From: Epiperipatus broadwayi
Taxonomy: Eukaryota; Onychophora; Udeonychophora; Euonychophora; Peripatidae
Direction of reading: 5' to 3'
Length of the DNA: 64,000 nucleotides
Assembly (NCBI GenBank): GCA_028023455.1
Contig: JAQFVV010006208.1
Location: forward strand, 11,430,984-11,494,983
Positions within the stretch are counted from its first letter, which is position 1; each line of letters opens with the position of its first letter. Under the pieces are notes generated by a model. That model did not search any database and had not been told where the DNA came from. It saw only the letters and a list, made by a program, of their open reading frames with translations. Position numbers and translations under genes: made by a program. Shown here piece by piece: positions 34,639-45,864 of the stretch.

Positions 34639-36024
34639 TTGGATGAGTAGGCACTAGATAGAGATTTTATGCACAAGCCTTCTTGCATCCATTGATTACT
34701 CTGGTTAGCACAGGGTGGCACTACTGTATGGAGAGTTTTGTCTTTGTTTACAACAATTATGTGCTAGTATAAGAGATGGTGATCATATGATGTTTAGTGG
34801 TATATCTAACCTCATAATGTTCTTGTGATATCAATGTCTAAGGTACAAGATGATTAACTATGCAATGTTCATTTGTTTAATACTTTGCAGTTGCATGATG
34901 GATCTACATGATCATACTCACTTAATAAGCCAGATACATGCAGTGTTTTAAATATTGCAAGATTTCATGGTGATCCAGTTACCAGTATTTGTAGAAGTGA
35001 ACAAGACATTGATGCACATATCATTAAAAGACATTTGAAATGTAAGTGCTATGGTGAAGCTATGTTAAAAAGAAATATTGGACATGAAATGTAACTGATG
35101 GTGCAATGGAAAAAAAATCTGACTTAAGAGTTCAGATTATTAAAGTTTCTGTGATATCAGTTCATTTTATTGTTGTTACTATTTCCCATTGTTACATTTG
35201 TACAACATGAAAGTGAGATTCATCCATTATTTCATCTTGAAAAAAGATAATAGTACCTCAATCAAATGTGATGGGACAATTTGGGATAAAGTCAACCATT
35301 AGCCAAATATATCCTTATGAAAAATTTGTACTTTCAAAGCTTGTTTAATTACAAGCAGATCCTTTTAATGATCGTATAATTCCTATAAATGGTGATATGG
35401 TTGTGGAGATCTCGGATGGTAAGTGACTGTTTGACAGATGGAAGTATAATATGGAAGGTATTGTATAGTCATTAATCTTGAGTTGGAACAGTTGTGCAAT
35501 TAGGCTTTTTCTTGGAGGAAATTGATTAAACTATGTGTGGGCTTATGCTCAAAACTTTAGATAACTTATTGGTAAAGCACAGCTGAAGAATATTCTAGGT
35601 TCACCAGCTAATAGAAAGCAATCCCAGTAAATCAATAATTGTCAATGGATTATGACTTTAGAAAAAAATGGTCAGTATAGATTTCCTGCATTCCCTGAAG
35701 CTATCCAAACCAAAGGTTCATGGTCATCAACCATATACCATATCACTTAGTCATGATGTAACTGGGCCATCTTCCAAGAAATTAAATTATGGTTGAATTG
35801 ATAATTGCTCATTTTGCTTTGATATTGGAGGATGAGTTTGGACCTGGTATATATATATATATATATATTTGTTATGCATACATCTGGTCCATGATTGGGG
35901 TTGATTTGCTTTTGTCAATTTGTTTTGACATTAATGGCATTGGGGCAAAGATTTTCTTTTGGTGTCATAAAATGTCTCATTTCAATATAGCTAGGGTCAC
36001 TAAAACATTTTTTATGTAGACTTG

Positions 36025-37010
36025 GGTAGCGTTATAAAGGTTTTATATATATATGCTTAAAGTAAAAGAATGAGGAGCTGAAGTTAGATAAGGAACCTCA
36101 AAAACATAATAGAAGTCAAGTCACCATTTACTCTTTGATGGTTAAAATTAAAAATATGTAGGGCCTCTACTAGAAAGTGCAGTAATACATTTAATATTGT
36201 GGATCTTTGAGTGCTGATAATATAATCATTGATAAAACAACATTGATGGTGGTAGGAACACATTTAGAATTTACTTATTAAGCATGAAGTATTCATAAAT
36301 TAAGTTTGACAGATGTTTAGTCCCCCCCCCCCCAAATTTTCTTTAGTGAAGGGGGTTGTGCCGCTAAGATGTATACCACTCCTTTTGCAGTCAGAGTATA
36401 CACTATAATTTTTTTTTTTTTACTCAAGAAATAACTGATTAATATATATAAAAGAAAATGTAATATTTATTTAATAAGGTCATTTTAAGAAACTGTTCAA
36501 ATCTTCAGGGAGAAATGATCCTTTCATCATAGAGGCCAAAACAATATTTTAAACTTTAAAACAAAAGTAGTAATTTAAAGTTATTACCTAAGACATTCAC
36601 TATATATACACTTAATGAAAATACAAACAGATATTGTAGATCTACATGTATAAATGTAACTATGTGTGTATGTGTGTGTGCCTATAAATAATATTTTAAA
36701 ACATTTTTTTAATATAAGAGTGATAACTTATTAAATTCCCTCTAACAATAAATCACATGCAAAAATTAAAACAAAAGATTGTGAACTTAGAGGTGTAACC
36801 GGGTAATGAAACCACTTGAAAAAACAATTACAATTCGTTGAAAGAAAAGTTTTACTTCATTGTTCTTTTATATAAAATTTACTATTTCATATATACAAAA
36901 AAAAAAACAAAAAAAACGTCTGTACCTCCAAAGGAAATTTCACTAAAGTAAAATTGTTACATAATAATGACTGTTAAATGATGTCTTCATTTAAATGTAC
37001 AAATGTAAAA
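36025..37010. other. AT-rich DNA without recognisable genes
   Basis: A C-run at about 36322-36333 is followed by AAATTTTCTTTAGTGAAGGG. Short TA and TG repeats. No domain seen. Confidence 0.4.
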
Positions 37011-37014
37011 AAAG

Positions 37015-37912
37015 TTGAGATGAAGTGATGCATTGTGACTTCTTATATGGAGTCAGGAATCTCTCAGCAACTATGCCCAGAGAAACCTGTTAGCCATTTT
37101 ACCTTCCCTTTCCGTTCCCCATCCTAAGCTTTCCCATAATCTGCTCCATCCCATTTCCACAACATAATCATTGTCAACGCTATGGCCTTTATATCTAAAT
37201 TCCCCCTATCTTTTCCCAAACCCAGCATAAAAACCAATAATCCACTTTCTATATAATCACTTTATTCATATTTATTCTTCCAGAACTTCTTTATTTGTAC
37301 TCTTTCTGCTTTCAAGTATTTACATTCAATCAACAGATGCTTAATATTTTCTATACCTTCCTTACACAATTTTCAGACTAAATCACCCATATTTTTCCAT
37401 TTACATGTATATTCTCTTGTTGCTAAAGATCCTGTTCGAGCCTTAAACAATAAACTACTTTCCTTGTTATTATCATATATTAACTCGCATCCAATGTTCC
37501 ATTTACTTCTATATATATTTAAACTCTTTTTACTCTCCATACTAATTCTCCATCTCTCCAACTCCCTATTCTTTATTAATGCATCTATTCTTTTATCCCA
37601 TTCATTACCACTATAACACTCAACAATCCTCCTAACACAATCATCCCACCTTTTGTACAAGTATTTTGATATAAATTCTTTATCCAAATCTTTTGCATAC
37701 TGCATTACCTTTGTCACCCATTTTGTTGCCTGCCCTTTACTTGTAACCCAATTAAATACTATTTTGGCTATACTTTTATTATCCATAAACTGCAATAAAA
37801 CAAACATTTTCATTTTACTTTTTGCATCTCTCATATGAAAACTTGACCATCCCATTTCTCTTTGAATTGCCTCCTTTGCAGTCCATACATCTGTATCCAA
37901 TGCATGTCTTCC
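37015..37912 (-). pseudogene. Non-LTR retrotransposon family A, copy 2 (5' truncated)
   Basis: The longest open piece of family A: a 175-codon frame (37373-37900) with AKSKMKMFVLLQFMDNKSIA, VFNWVTSKGQATKWV, YLYKRWDDCVRRIVECY and SSLLFKARTGSLATREYTCK. The knuckle follows in another frame. The 3' end carries the GTGATGCATTGTG tail. The break at 37912 falls within the motif that continues in copy 1, so it is a 5' truncation typical of target-primed reverse transcription. Confidence 0.85.
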
Positions 37913-37914
37913 TA

Positions 37915-38860
37915 CTGAAGTTCTGAAAGGGTAACTTGTGTCTACCTCTAGAAATGAAGCCTAAATGTAAATCATGACCTAATAACACCTAAGATATATT
38001 AATCTAATACTCAAAAGTCAATTATTTTGTTTATAATGAAACTTTTAGGTATACAAAGTCAAATTCAAGCAGACTTTATATAAACATGTATGTTGATTAA
38101 AATCGAATATTTAAATTCCATATATGGAATGATGATGGAATTACTTTGGAAATAACAATATAGCAACCATAAACAGATCGGAGATAATTCATGTCAATAA
38201 GAAATTTGAACATCAAACAATAACTGCTCAAATATTTAATAATAAACTTCAAGTGCATATGTAATGGGATTATATGTGTATATACAAAATAGGATTAAAA
38301 TAAATCCATTTGCTATTCATGCAGACCTTAACACTATGGGATTAAATCATACTGGTATGGAATAATTTTATATATATTATTTTTACTCTAGAAACATACA
38401 AGACCTGAAAAGTAAATAAATCTTTTGAGGAAAGCATTTAATAGTTTAATGATTTATATGTTTATAAAACCATTATCAAAAAGCTGAAGTTATAAAATAA
38501 TGGATTAAGGAAAGCCCATCAGCAAGGATTAATAAATCTACAGATAACAAAATCATTTGACAGTCTACTAGGAATAACTGTTGATAATGGTTAGACCTTA
38601 AATCTTTCAATTACTCAGGACAAAGTAAAATATACTGGATTCTTTAAAATGCTCGCGAAAGCATAGATGGTGTATTTTATCATTTCCTCATCCTGAAATT
38701 GTTTCCAATATTTTATTTAGACATATTTAATATTTTATATATGTATTATAATTAAGAACGAATGTTTTCTTTTAGATATGTATATGTGAATTGAAAGATA
38801 AGATTTGATACATAGTTGAGTTACCATTAAATACTAATTTTTACATTCTAATCAAATTAT
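37915..38860. other. AT-rich DNA without recognisable features
   Basis: Nothing recognised. Confidence 0.4.
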
Positions 38861-38877
38861 TTAGGTTTCTTATACTT

Positions 38878-38982
38878 TTTTTTTCTCATGTGTCATAGCA
38901 TCAGCCGGAAAGCGAACCTGCTAACCCAGGACAACTGCTTGTAAAGCGGCTGTCACTGACCTCTTGACCACCAATGCTTGAC
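38878..38982 (-). mobile_element. tRNA-derived SINE with 15-bp TSD
   Basis: Minus strand: GCATTGGTGGTCAAGAGGTC A box, TTTACAAGC anticodon-like loop, long variable arm, CAGGTTCGCTTTCC B box, GATGCTATGACACATG and an A-run. AGGTTTCTTATACTT flanks it at 38863-38877 and 38983-38997. Confidence 0.82.
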
Positions 38983-39059
38983 AGGTTTCTTATACTTCAA
39001 ACTTGAATAAGTCATAAATTACATGAACTTTTTATATCAGATAAATAAGAATAAGTATA

Positions 39060-39525
39060 GGTTTTCCTTTAATTCAAAATGTCTTATTTGTCTAACACCA
39101 TAACTAGTTTAATACATCACACAGACCCAATACTTTGTTTATCAGTTAATATCCAACCGGGATTATTTATGAATGTGTATTATAACTTAATATAAATAAA
39201 TTGTTTTGGTATAACTAATTAAAGTAATTTTCTCTACTCCTTTTGTTACATAAGGTATAGAGATAAAAAATGTTTTGTAAGCATATAATTTAGGTAATTT
39301 TACATTTTAGTCATTTAGATTAAATAAGTATTATAGTATTGATTTATAAAGTTTTCTCCATACAAATATCAGTTAACATCCATGTGATTTCCTATAACTT
39401 TTAGACTCGGAACTGTGAGGAATCAGTTTAACAGAAAACTGATAATCTTAAAATACGTAATATAACTGTAATCTCAATTTTGTGTTCAGTATAGTCTCTG
39501 TTTTCAGGACATATACTTCCTGATT
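39060..39525 (-). repeat. Internal fragment of non-LTR family D
   Basis: Matches 31720-32190 block by block (TAATATCCAACC, TTATTTATGAA, TTAATTAGTT complement, CTCTACTCCTTTTGTTA). On the minus strand it encodes diverged SIPYVTKGVEKITLIS. It proves that the 31-kb locus belongs to a dispersed family. Confidence 0.65.
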
Positions 39526-39780
39526 GCAATCATATTGTTACAATATATATTTCAAAATTTTGTCACAATATTGTTTTTCATTTTATGATATATATTTTTT
39601 TGTAGTCAGTATGTTGAATAAAAGTCACATGATCACCATTTCTTATGCTTGCACATAACTATTATTAAAACAGGCAAAACTCTCCATTCAGTAGTGCCAC
39701 TCAGTGTCAGCCAAAGTAACCAATGAATGCCAGAAGACTTATGCATAAAATCCCCATCTAATGCCTACTCATCCAATATT

Positions 39781-39822
39781 CCCAGACTAGTTTCTGTCTT
39801 GTAGCCTTCATCAGTGAGGAGA
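39781..39822 (-). ncRNA. Hammerhead ribozyme, family 1 (left arm)
   Basis: Minus strand: CUCCUCA, CUGAUGA, stem II GGCU/GACA weakened by changes, GAAA, ACUAGU, C17, UGGG. Core complete; stem II marginal. Confidence 0.75.
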
Positions 39823-39999
39823 CTTGAATTTGAGAGCACTGCACCTAGATCTTAGGATCTAATGCAATCCTCCAGCAGCCACCTTTTATCTTTACGTAAC
39901 TACAAAACTATGAGCATAAAATTGAAAACACAATACTTTCAATCTAAGCTCAATAGCTTATATAGTCATATGGGTCTGAACTCAGTTTAGTACTCAAGG

Positions 40000-40043
40000 T
40001 TCTTCACTGATGAAAACCACAAGTCAGAAACTAGTGTGGGGAT
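40000..40043 (+). ncRNA. Hammerhead ribozyme, family 1 (right arm), cleavage site mutated
   Basis: CUGAUGA at 40007-40013 and GAAA at 40027-40030 are intact, but the cleavage triplet is GUG rather than NUH, which hammerheads do not cut. Stem II is weak. Confidence 0.65.
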
Positions 40044-40169
40044 ATTGGATGAGTAGGCACTAGATGGAGATTTTATGCACAAGCCTTTATGGCATCTATT
40101 GATTACTTTGGCTTGCGCTGAATGGCACTACTGTATGGAGAGTTTTGCCTGTTTGAATAAAAGTCATTA

Positions 40170-41080
40170 TGCAATGTTTTTTGGATAGGTGTATTTATAT
40201 TTATTAATATCGAAAAGCATTTATTTCTAGATATTTTTATGATAAGAATATATATAACACTACAACATATATGGTTTTTATTTTTATGATTCTAATCAAT
40301 ATTTTTGCGATTGTTATAATTGGTCACTTTTAATTGCTTTGAATTTCTTTGTCATTAAAAACATATACTTGAATAATCAATAAAAATAAAAGATGCCATC
40401 CTAATTTTAATTGAAATTCTTGCAAGTTTGGATATGCATCATATGGACATTATTGCTGTGCCTTGATAAAACATTCATTTGCTCGATTTTTTACTTTTAT
40501 ATAAAATAAATATTTGGATCGTATGCTGCTTGGGAGGTCACATGAAGTTTGAGCACTAGGGGTGATAAATTAGTTGCATTCCATTTATCTTGCGTTTGCC
40601 ACTCTATCCATTGGCATCAAACTATTCAGGACTTTTTAGTTTTGTTAATTGTATGAATTGATTGTTATGCTTATCTTTTTTTTTTTTTACTGTTTGCTGT
40701 ATTTGTGTTTTATTTATATCTTATACACGTTAAATAGTAAAGTTATTTATATCCTTCAAATAGTAAAATAAATTTATAAGCTAAATAATCTTAATACTCA
40801 TCCATTTTTTAATTTTCACCACTATTCAAAAATGAAGAATGTCGTTATATATTATACATGTTATAAACTTTGATTACGTTAAACATCTCAAGAATTAATT
40901 CTTATAAATATTTTCTTTTTTGCTTTTTAATGTACAAAAACGATTTGTGTCTAACAATTAATAAAGAACACATCCGTCTATGTATTTAAATATTATTTTA
41001 TGATTATTCTTCAGATACGCATATTTATTTATATTATAATAAACATTATTCAGCCAAGTATCTTTCTTATAGATATAATC
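40170..41080. other. AT-rich DNA without recognisable features
   Basis: Nothing recognised. Confidence 0.4.
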
Positions 41081-41093
41081 AAAGCATAAACTT

Positions 41094-41167
41094 TTTTTTG
41101 TATATGTCAAAGCGTTGACCGAGAAGCGAAGGCAGCTATGCTAACCGCTAGGCCACCCACGTTTGAC
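41094..41167 (-). mobile_element. tRNA-derived SINE, short copy, 13-bp TSD (12/13)
   Basis: Minus strand: AACGTGGGTGGCCTAGCGG A box, then a shortened body lacking most of the anticodon/variable region, TTCGCTTCTCGG B box, CAACGCTTTGACATA and an A-run. Flanks are AAAGCATAAACTT (41081) and AAAGCACAAACTT (41168). Confidence 0.72.
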
Positions 41168-41789
41168 AAAGCACAAACTTTTATAAACATATTCTTTATT
41201 TAAATGAAATGGTATTAAATAAATACTATACACTATATTGATTTTTTTTTTTTTTAATTAAAAACAAAGAAGGAGAAAATATTTATCCAATTTTATTATC
41301 ATTTGACTAGCAGGCAATTGGAATTAATATGACAATAAAATAATAGGATCATATATTCAAGACAGAAATTATAGCTGCAATACGACTTATGATAAACAAC
41401 AGAAAATTATTTCTGGGATCCAAAGGAAGAATTTTGATTTTATCTGTCATCTTTTTTGTTTGATGTGGATGATAATTTTTCTTTCTCCTAATCATTTAAT
41501 AAAATGTTCAATGAACTTTGCCTTGTTTATAAAACGTATTTTTTATTAAATCAAACAAAAAAAAAAACGCTGACAAAGTAAATGTATAACCGTAATAAAA
41601 GTTAATGATCTTGAATACTTATAAATTGTTTAGAAAAGTAATCTTTCTAATTATTTATGACCTATTAAATTGTCAGAATGCATTATGGGTATATAGAAGT
41701 AAAGAAATTCAATTCATTTAAATTAATGGTTTTGTTCATTCATTTATTTTATATATAAACTAACTGTACCTTGACTTCACTCGCACTAG

Positions 41790-41899
41790 TTTTTTTTTTT
41801 TTCCATGTGTCAAAGCATCGTCCGGGAAGCGAACCCGCTAACCCGGGACAACAGCTTGTAAGGCAGCTATGCTGTCCACTCGGCCACCAACGCTTGACA
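41790..41899 (-). mobile_element. tRNA-derived SINE (best copy) with 12-bp TSD
   Basis: Minus strand: GCGTTGGTGGCCGAGTGGAC, CTTACAAGC anticodon-like loop, variable arm TGTCCCGGGTTAG, AGCGGGTTCGCTTCCCG T-arm/B box, acceptor 3' side GACGATGC, then TTTGACACATGG and A(14). The acceptor strands pair at 6 of 7 positions and the long variable arm places the source tRNA in class II. CACTCGCACTAG flanks at 41778-41789 and 41900-41911. Confidence 0.87.
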
Positions 41900-42084
41900 C
41901 ACTCGCACTAGCTGAATAAAAGAATATAATGCAATATAGTAATTGTTCTGCAGCTTCTATATTATGTACTTTTAAATAAAATAATAATACATGAGTTATC
42001 AACAGCAATCAACTTTTTGGATTTTAGTTTAAGTATATTTTTCACATGACAAACTAATTAGTATTATTAATTACCAAATATACA

Positions 42085-42175
42085 CTCTGATATTATTTCT
42101 GCAGTGTAATTTTCATTACGCCACTCTCATGCAAGGTAGGGAGTGAAAATTACACTGCAAAATAGTATTCATTAT
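42085..42175. repeat. Small palindrome
   Basis: GCAGTGTAATTTTCATTACG...CCACTC is mirrored by GAGTGAAAATTACACTGC around CATGCAAGGTAGG. Possibly a MITE hairpin. No TSD is clear. Confidence 0.5.
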
Positions 42176-42474
42176 TGAATAATCTCAAATCTAATAGTGA
42201 CTAATAAAAAAATATTAATACACTCTGATATATATATCCCAGACATGTCAAAACACAAAAATATGTAACAAAGTTGATTAATTAAAAATAATAATCATTT
42301 GTAAGTAATAATTAGTTTCATGAAATTTATTTCTGGCATACTTTTTAGAAGTTATATTTAAATGTGCATTTTTTAGGAGCTTTATTGTTACTAATTTTTA
42401 TTCTATTGATCAGAATCATGCATTTCTAATTTGACTAATAAATGTCATCATGTAGACATATGGAGTGGGAAGAT

Positions 42475-42755
42475 ATGTGATGCGATGTGATGCACTGTGG
42501 CTTTTCCTTTTTTGGAGTCAGGAATCTCTTAGCCACTAAGCCAAGACAAGCCTGTTAGCCACCTTCCCTTTCCATTCCCCACCCTAACTTTTTCCCATAT
42601 TCTCTATCCTGCTCCATCCCATTTCCACAGCATAATCTTTGTCAACTCCATGACCTTTATATCTAAATCCCCCTTATATTTTCCCAAAAACCCAGGATAA
42701 AAACCAAGAACTCACTTTTTGTATAATCTATTTATATTTATTCTTCCACAACTTC
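42475..42755 (-). pseudogene. Non-LTR retrotransposon family A, copy 3 (3' fragment)
   Basis: 3' tail GTGATGCACTGTGG, then the conserved untranslated block (GGAGTCAGGAATCTC, CCTGTTAGCCACCTT) and the last ORF2 codons (complement of CCATTTCCACAGCATAATC). It stops near 42755 where other copies continue. Confidence 0.8.
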
Positions 42756-42759
42756 ATCA

Positions 42760-43210
42760 TGATAAGACTGATTTAATCTCCAGGACCACCTGGTCCATGC
42801 CCATGTCCCTGGTAAAATACTGTATTGGCCTTAAGTGCCTAACTATTTATTCATTTTTATGCTTTCTGTATGGTTTGATTAATAAACTTCATTAACAAAT
42901 ATTTATTATTGATAATGATAGTAATTGTAATACATATGTGCAAGTAAAAAAAGTGACTGGTACTTTCTCCAAGCTGCCTGAAATGTCCTCTCTGAATCAA
43001 TGCATATATTGTGTAATGACATACTATAGCTATTCACAAATATTATAAGATTTTAGCATGTATTGTATATATAAATAACCATTAGAAACCAGTCAACACT
43101 CAGACAATCCTAATATAGATAACAATTAGCAATCTCAAACTGTTGTCAAGGCAAACCTCCTTTTAACAATAAAAAATAAAGGATAATAAAAATATATTTT
43201 AGGGATTCTT
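42760..43210. other. AT-rich DNA without recognisable features
   Basis: Nothing recognised. Confidence 0.4.
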
Positions 43211-43215
43211 TATAA

Positions 43216-44790
43216 CATTGTACACCCAAGCCTCTTTATGTGTAGATTTTTTAAATGCGATTTTGAAGTTATGCGATACATGTTTCTTCTTAATATCTCT
43301 TTAAGCGGTTTTCTTTTATGTGATAAAGAAGTTCATATTTCACTTAAAATCAGGATTTCCCCATTTTATATACATACATTATATTCTACATACTTTAAAG
43401 GCCTGTTGGAAAAAGGCTTAGCAATAAATTTAGATACTGTAGAAGATTTAGAAAAAGATAATGAAACAGAAGGGGAACCAGTTCATTTCATAGCTGCCTT
43501 ACAAGCAGTTGTCCCAGGCTTCACTTCCCGGCTGATGCTTTGACATATGGAAAAAAAAAACTTTCTAAAATTGAACAATCATTTTCTTGTTAATGACATG
43601 AATTATGAATGAGCTCTTAAATTCCAATGAGAACTAAATAGTTGTATGTCTGGATATCATGAGCTTCATAAAGAATTAGTAAAATCATCATCTCAAAGCT
43701 TAATCACTGATTACATTGTCAACAGAAAGCCATTAACTTTTAGACTGAAAATTTTTTTATTGGCCGAGTGAATTAAAGTTTTAAACTTTTGATTGGTCAA
43801 TTGCAGAATCAGCAGTAAAAATACATTCATCTTTTAATATTAGATTCATTTGTAAAAAGCAAATTAATAATTTGTCAGATTATAAAAGTGAATGAAAGTT
43901 TTTTTCAAAAATAAATTTCTATATATAATTATAAAAATATTCTATAGTGGAAAACCTAAAAAGAACGTTCATAACTTCTTAGGAAATGCTGCATACATCA
44001 TTGATGTCTTTCTCAATTTACATATGTGTAAAAGTAAATAATTTTTACTGAAATCTTAACAATTTTTCTAAAATAATTATATTTTCAGCATATTTTATAA
44101 AAATAATTTATAATATATAAAAAAATACGAAGAAAAGTACTCTAAAATATATATTTTCATTTTGAATATCAAAACAAAGAACTTGGAGCTGTCAAAATTG
44201 TTGTCAAGCACTCCCTTTGATTCAAAATGAGCAACAACAAATCAGCTCCTTACAGTACATTTTAAGCTTTAAAAAGACCATAAATTTGCTATGATAATGT
44301 AAAAATTGACGGTTTTAGAGCGACTTGAAGCCATGAATGAAAACATTCAGTTGATGCATCTTATTAAACACAGTATGAGACTGAAGTTGGCACTAATTGT
44401 ATTTCCTCTTATGATGAATCTGATTTCTTATCAGTTCACAAATGTACCCACATATTGACAAATAGTGATAATGATTAAAATATGTATGAAAAAATGTAAA
44501 ATAAATTACACATAAAAACATATTGTTTTAAATAAAATTAAATAGTTAATAAAAAAAGTAAAAAAAGTTTGTCTTGCATTGATTTTTTTCAAATATTTGA
44601 AATTTTTTATTAGTCATACTTTATTTCCTTATTTTTTTTATGCGATTTTTGAAAATTATGGAATGTATCCCACATTTTTCAATGTAAATTAAGTCTATTT
44701 TTGTGCAATTTCTTTTATGCATTTTTTTTGCAGAACCTATCTACTGCATAAAATGAGATGCAGGTGTATTGAACAATTTTTGACATTGTT
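43216..44790. mobile_element. pogo/Tigger-like DNA transposon remnant
   Basis: The left end ATTGTACACCCAAGCCTCTT and the right end (complement ATTGTTCAATACACCTGC) are alike, and both run into GCG/TATGCG-rich sequence as in Tigger ends. Inside, MSNNKSAPYS (44227) followed by KIDVLERLEAMNENIQ (44304) resembles the start and helix-turn-helix of pogo-type transposases. AINLDTVEDLEKDNE at 43425 could be from the same class, but its order is unexpected. Heavily decayed; the SINE at 43490 is inserted. Confidence 0.35.
43490..43560 (+). mobile_element. 5'-truncated tRNA-derived SINE
   Basis: CATAGCTGCCTTACAAGCAG, GTTGTCCCAGGC, CTTCCCGGCTGATGC and TTTGACATATGG followed by A(10). Same family as 41790, missing the A box end. 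Confidence 0.75.
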
Positions 44791-44929
44791 TAAAGTAATT
44801 TTTAAAGACTTAATAAAAAAAGTGTTAATTTATTATGCATACTGCTACTAATTTAGTTAAGTAATTTATTGTATTGGATAGTTTTTAATATTGTTTAAAG
44901 TAATTTATAAAGCAAAAAGTCAGCATTTT

Positions 44930-45445
44930 AAAAATTATTGCCAGTTGACATTTTTTCGAATATAAATAATGTGAGGCTACTGCTTGCATTTATTTTTAGT
45001 GATTTATTGCTTAAATTGAACCTATCTTTTTATAAGCATATACCCATTATTATTTTAGCTAATCAATGGAGATCAATCCTAAATGCTGTCTTTATTTTGA
45101 ATATAATAAGTTTGAAACCAATTTTTTCCCTTTAAAATCAGATAAATTACATTTACTTTTTAATACATATATGCACATGTTTGCAAATTACTCAATTTTT
45201 TATAATAATTAAATACTATGAAGCAAATATGCATAGCCTATGTGTATATATATATGAAAGTTAGAGAAAAACTAAATATTTTTTCAATAGAATTTAAATT
45301 ATTGTAAGTTGACATTTTTCAAAGATAAATAATGGGAGCCTGCCTCTTGGGCTTATTTTTTTTATTTCTTATATTCAACGATCTTTTTATTATCATATAT
45401 GCATTAGTATTTTATTTAATTTATGGTGGTTAATGTTTTTAAAAT
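44930..45445 (+). repeat. Diverged direct duplication
   Basis: The block beginning ATTATTGCCAGTTGACATTT (44934) recurs as ATTATTGTAAGTTGACATTT (45299), followed in both by AATAAATAATG(T/G)GAG. No function suggested. Confidence 0.5.
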
Positions 45446-45864
45446 CAGACAAATCCTCGTGCTATTTTAAAATTTACTTTGTCATGTGTTAATTAAATAT
45501 ATTAAAACTGAGATCCTAAAAGTTTATCATGATGAATCCATGACATTTAAAATTTACTTTTTCATATTAAACGAATATCATAAAAAAATTATCAATTTCA
45601 TACTTTTACTAAATCAGAAGTATTTCTCTTACTATATCTGTGCCATTTTAAATTTTACTTTCTCACATGGTAAATATATATTTAAACTGAAATCCTAAAT
45701 ATTTATCAAATTTATTATAACTTACCAAAATTGTCCTTATTCGAATGAGAAATTAAATATGTGATATAAATAAATGCAATTTAATTAATTCCAAAATATA
45801 TTTACAAAATCAAATTTTACCTTGCTCTACCAAAACTATATTTTTCATTAAATTTTTTTTCATC

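Larger units (their letters stand above)
34423..34800. mobile_element. Fold-back element, hammerhead family 1, exact 14-bp TSD
   Basis: TATATCTAACCTCA stands at 34409-34422 and again at 34801-34814, directly flanking the insertion. The element starts AAGGCAAAACTCTCC and ends TGATCATATGATGTTTAGTG. Both arms have complete HHRs, head-to-head around 34580. It interrupts the decayed coding region, whose sequence resumes after the second TSD copy. Confidence 0.9.
32740..36020 (+). pseudogene. Decayed coding region, family unrecognised
   Basis: Fragments in shifting frames have protein-like composition: a charged coiled-coil-like stretch (LQKINKKRLDDQKEELKDNI, 32757), GDVNLQSNQYNCLHLALKEH (33245), CysCys motifs (CPKCQQIVYNRP 33515; LHCPKYNSREEVQQD 33607; RFDCHECLFIMENK 33777), SEGHCRSDIRAPFNGDPCIS (33870), FTPSQIGNPFDDIAWSHDLE (34163) and SICRSEQDIDAHIIKRHLKC (34990). 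Stops and frameshifts are frequent. I do not recognise the family. It could be a gene relic or the ORF of an unknown element. It is split by the HHR insertion at 34423-34800. Confidence 0.45.
39628..40152. mobile_element. Fold-back element, hammerhead family 1, exact 14-bp TSD
   Basis: TTGAATAAAAGTCA flanks the element at 39614-39627 and 40153-40166. The left end is CATGATCACCATTTCTTATG and the right end GGAGAGTTTTGCCTG, so it is in the reverse orientation to the 34-kb copy. The middle (39870-39990) has an extra segment containing ATAGTCATATGGGTCTGAAC, also present in family 3 repeats at 58.3 kb. Confidence 0.88.
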
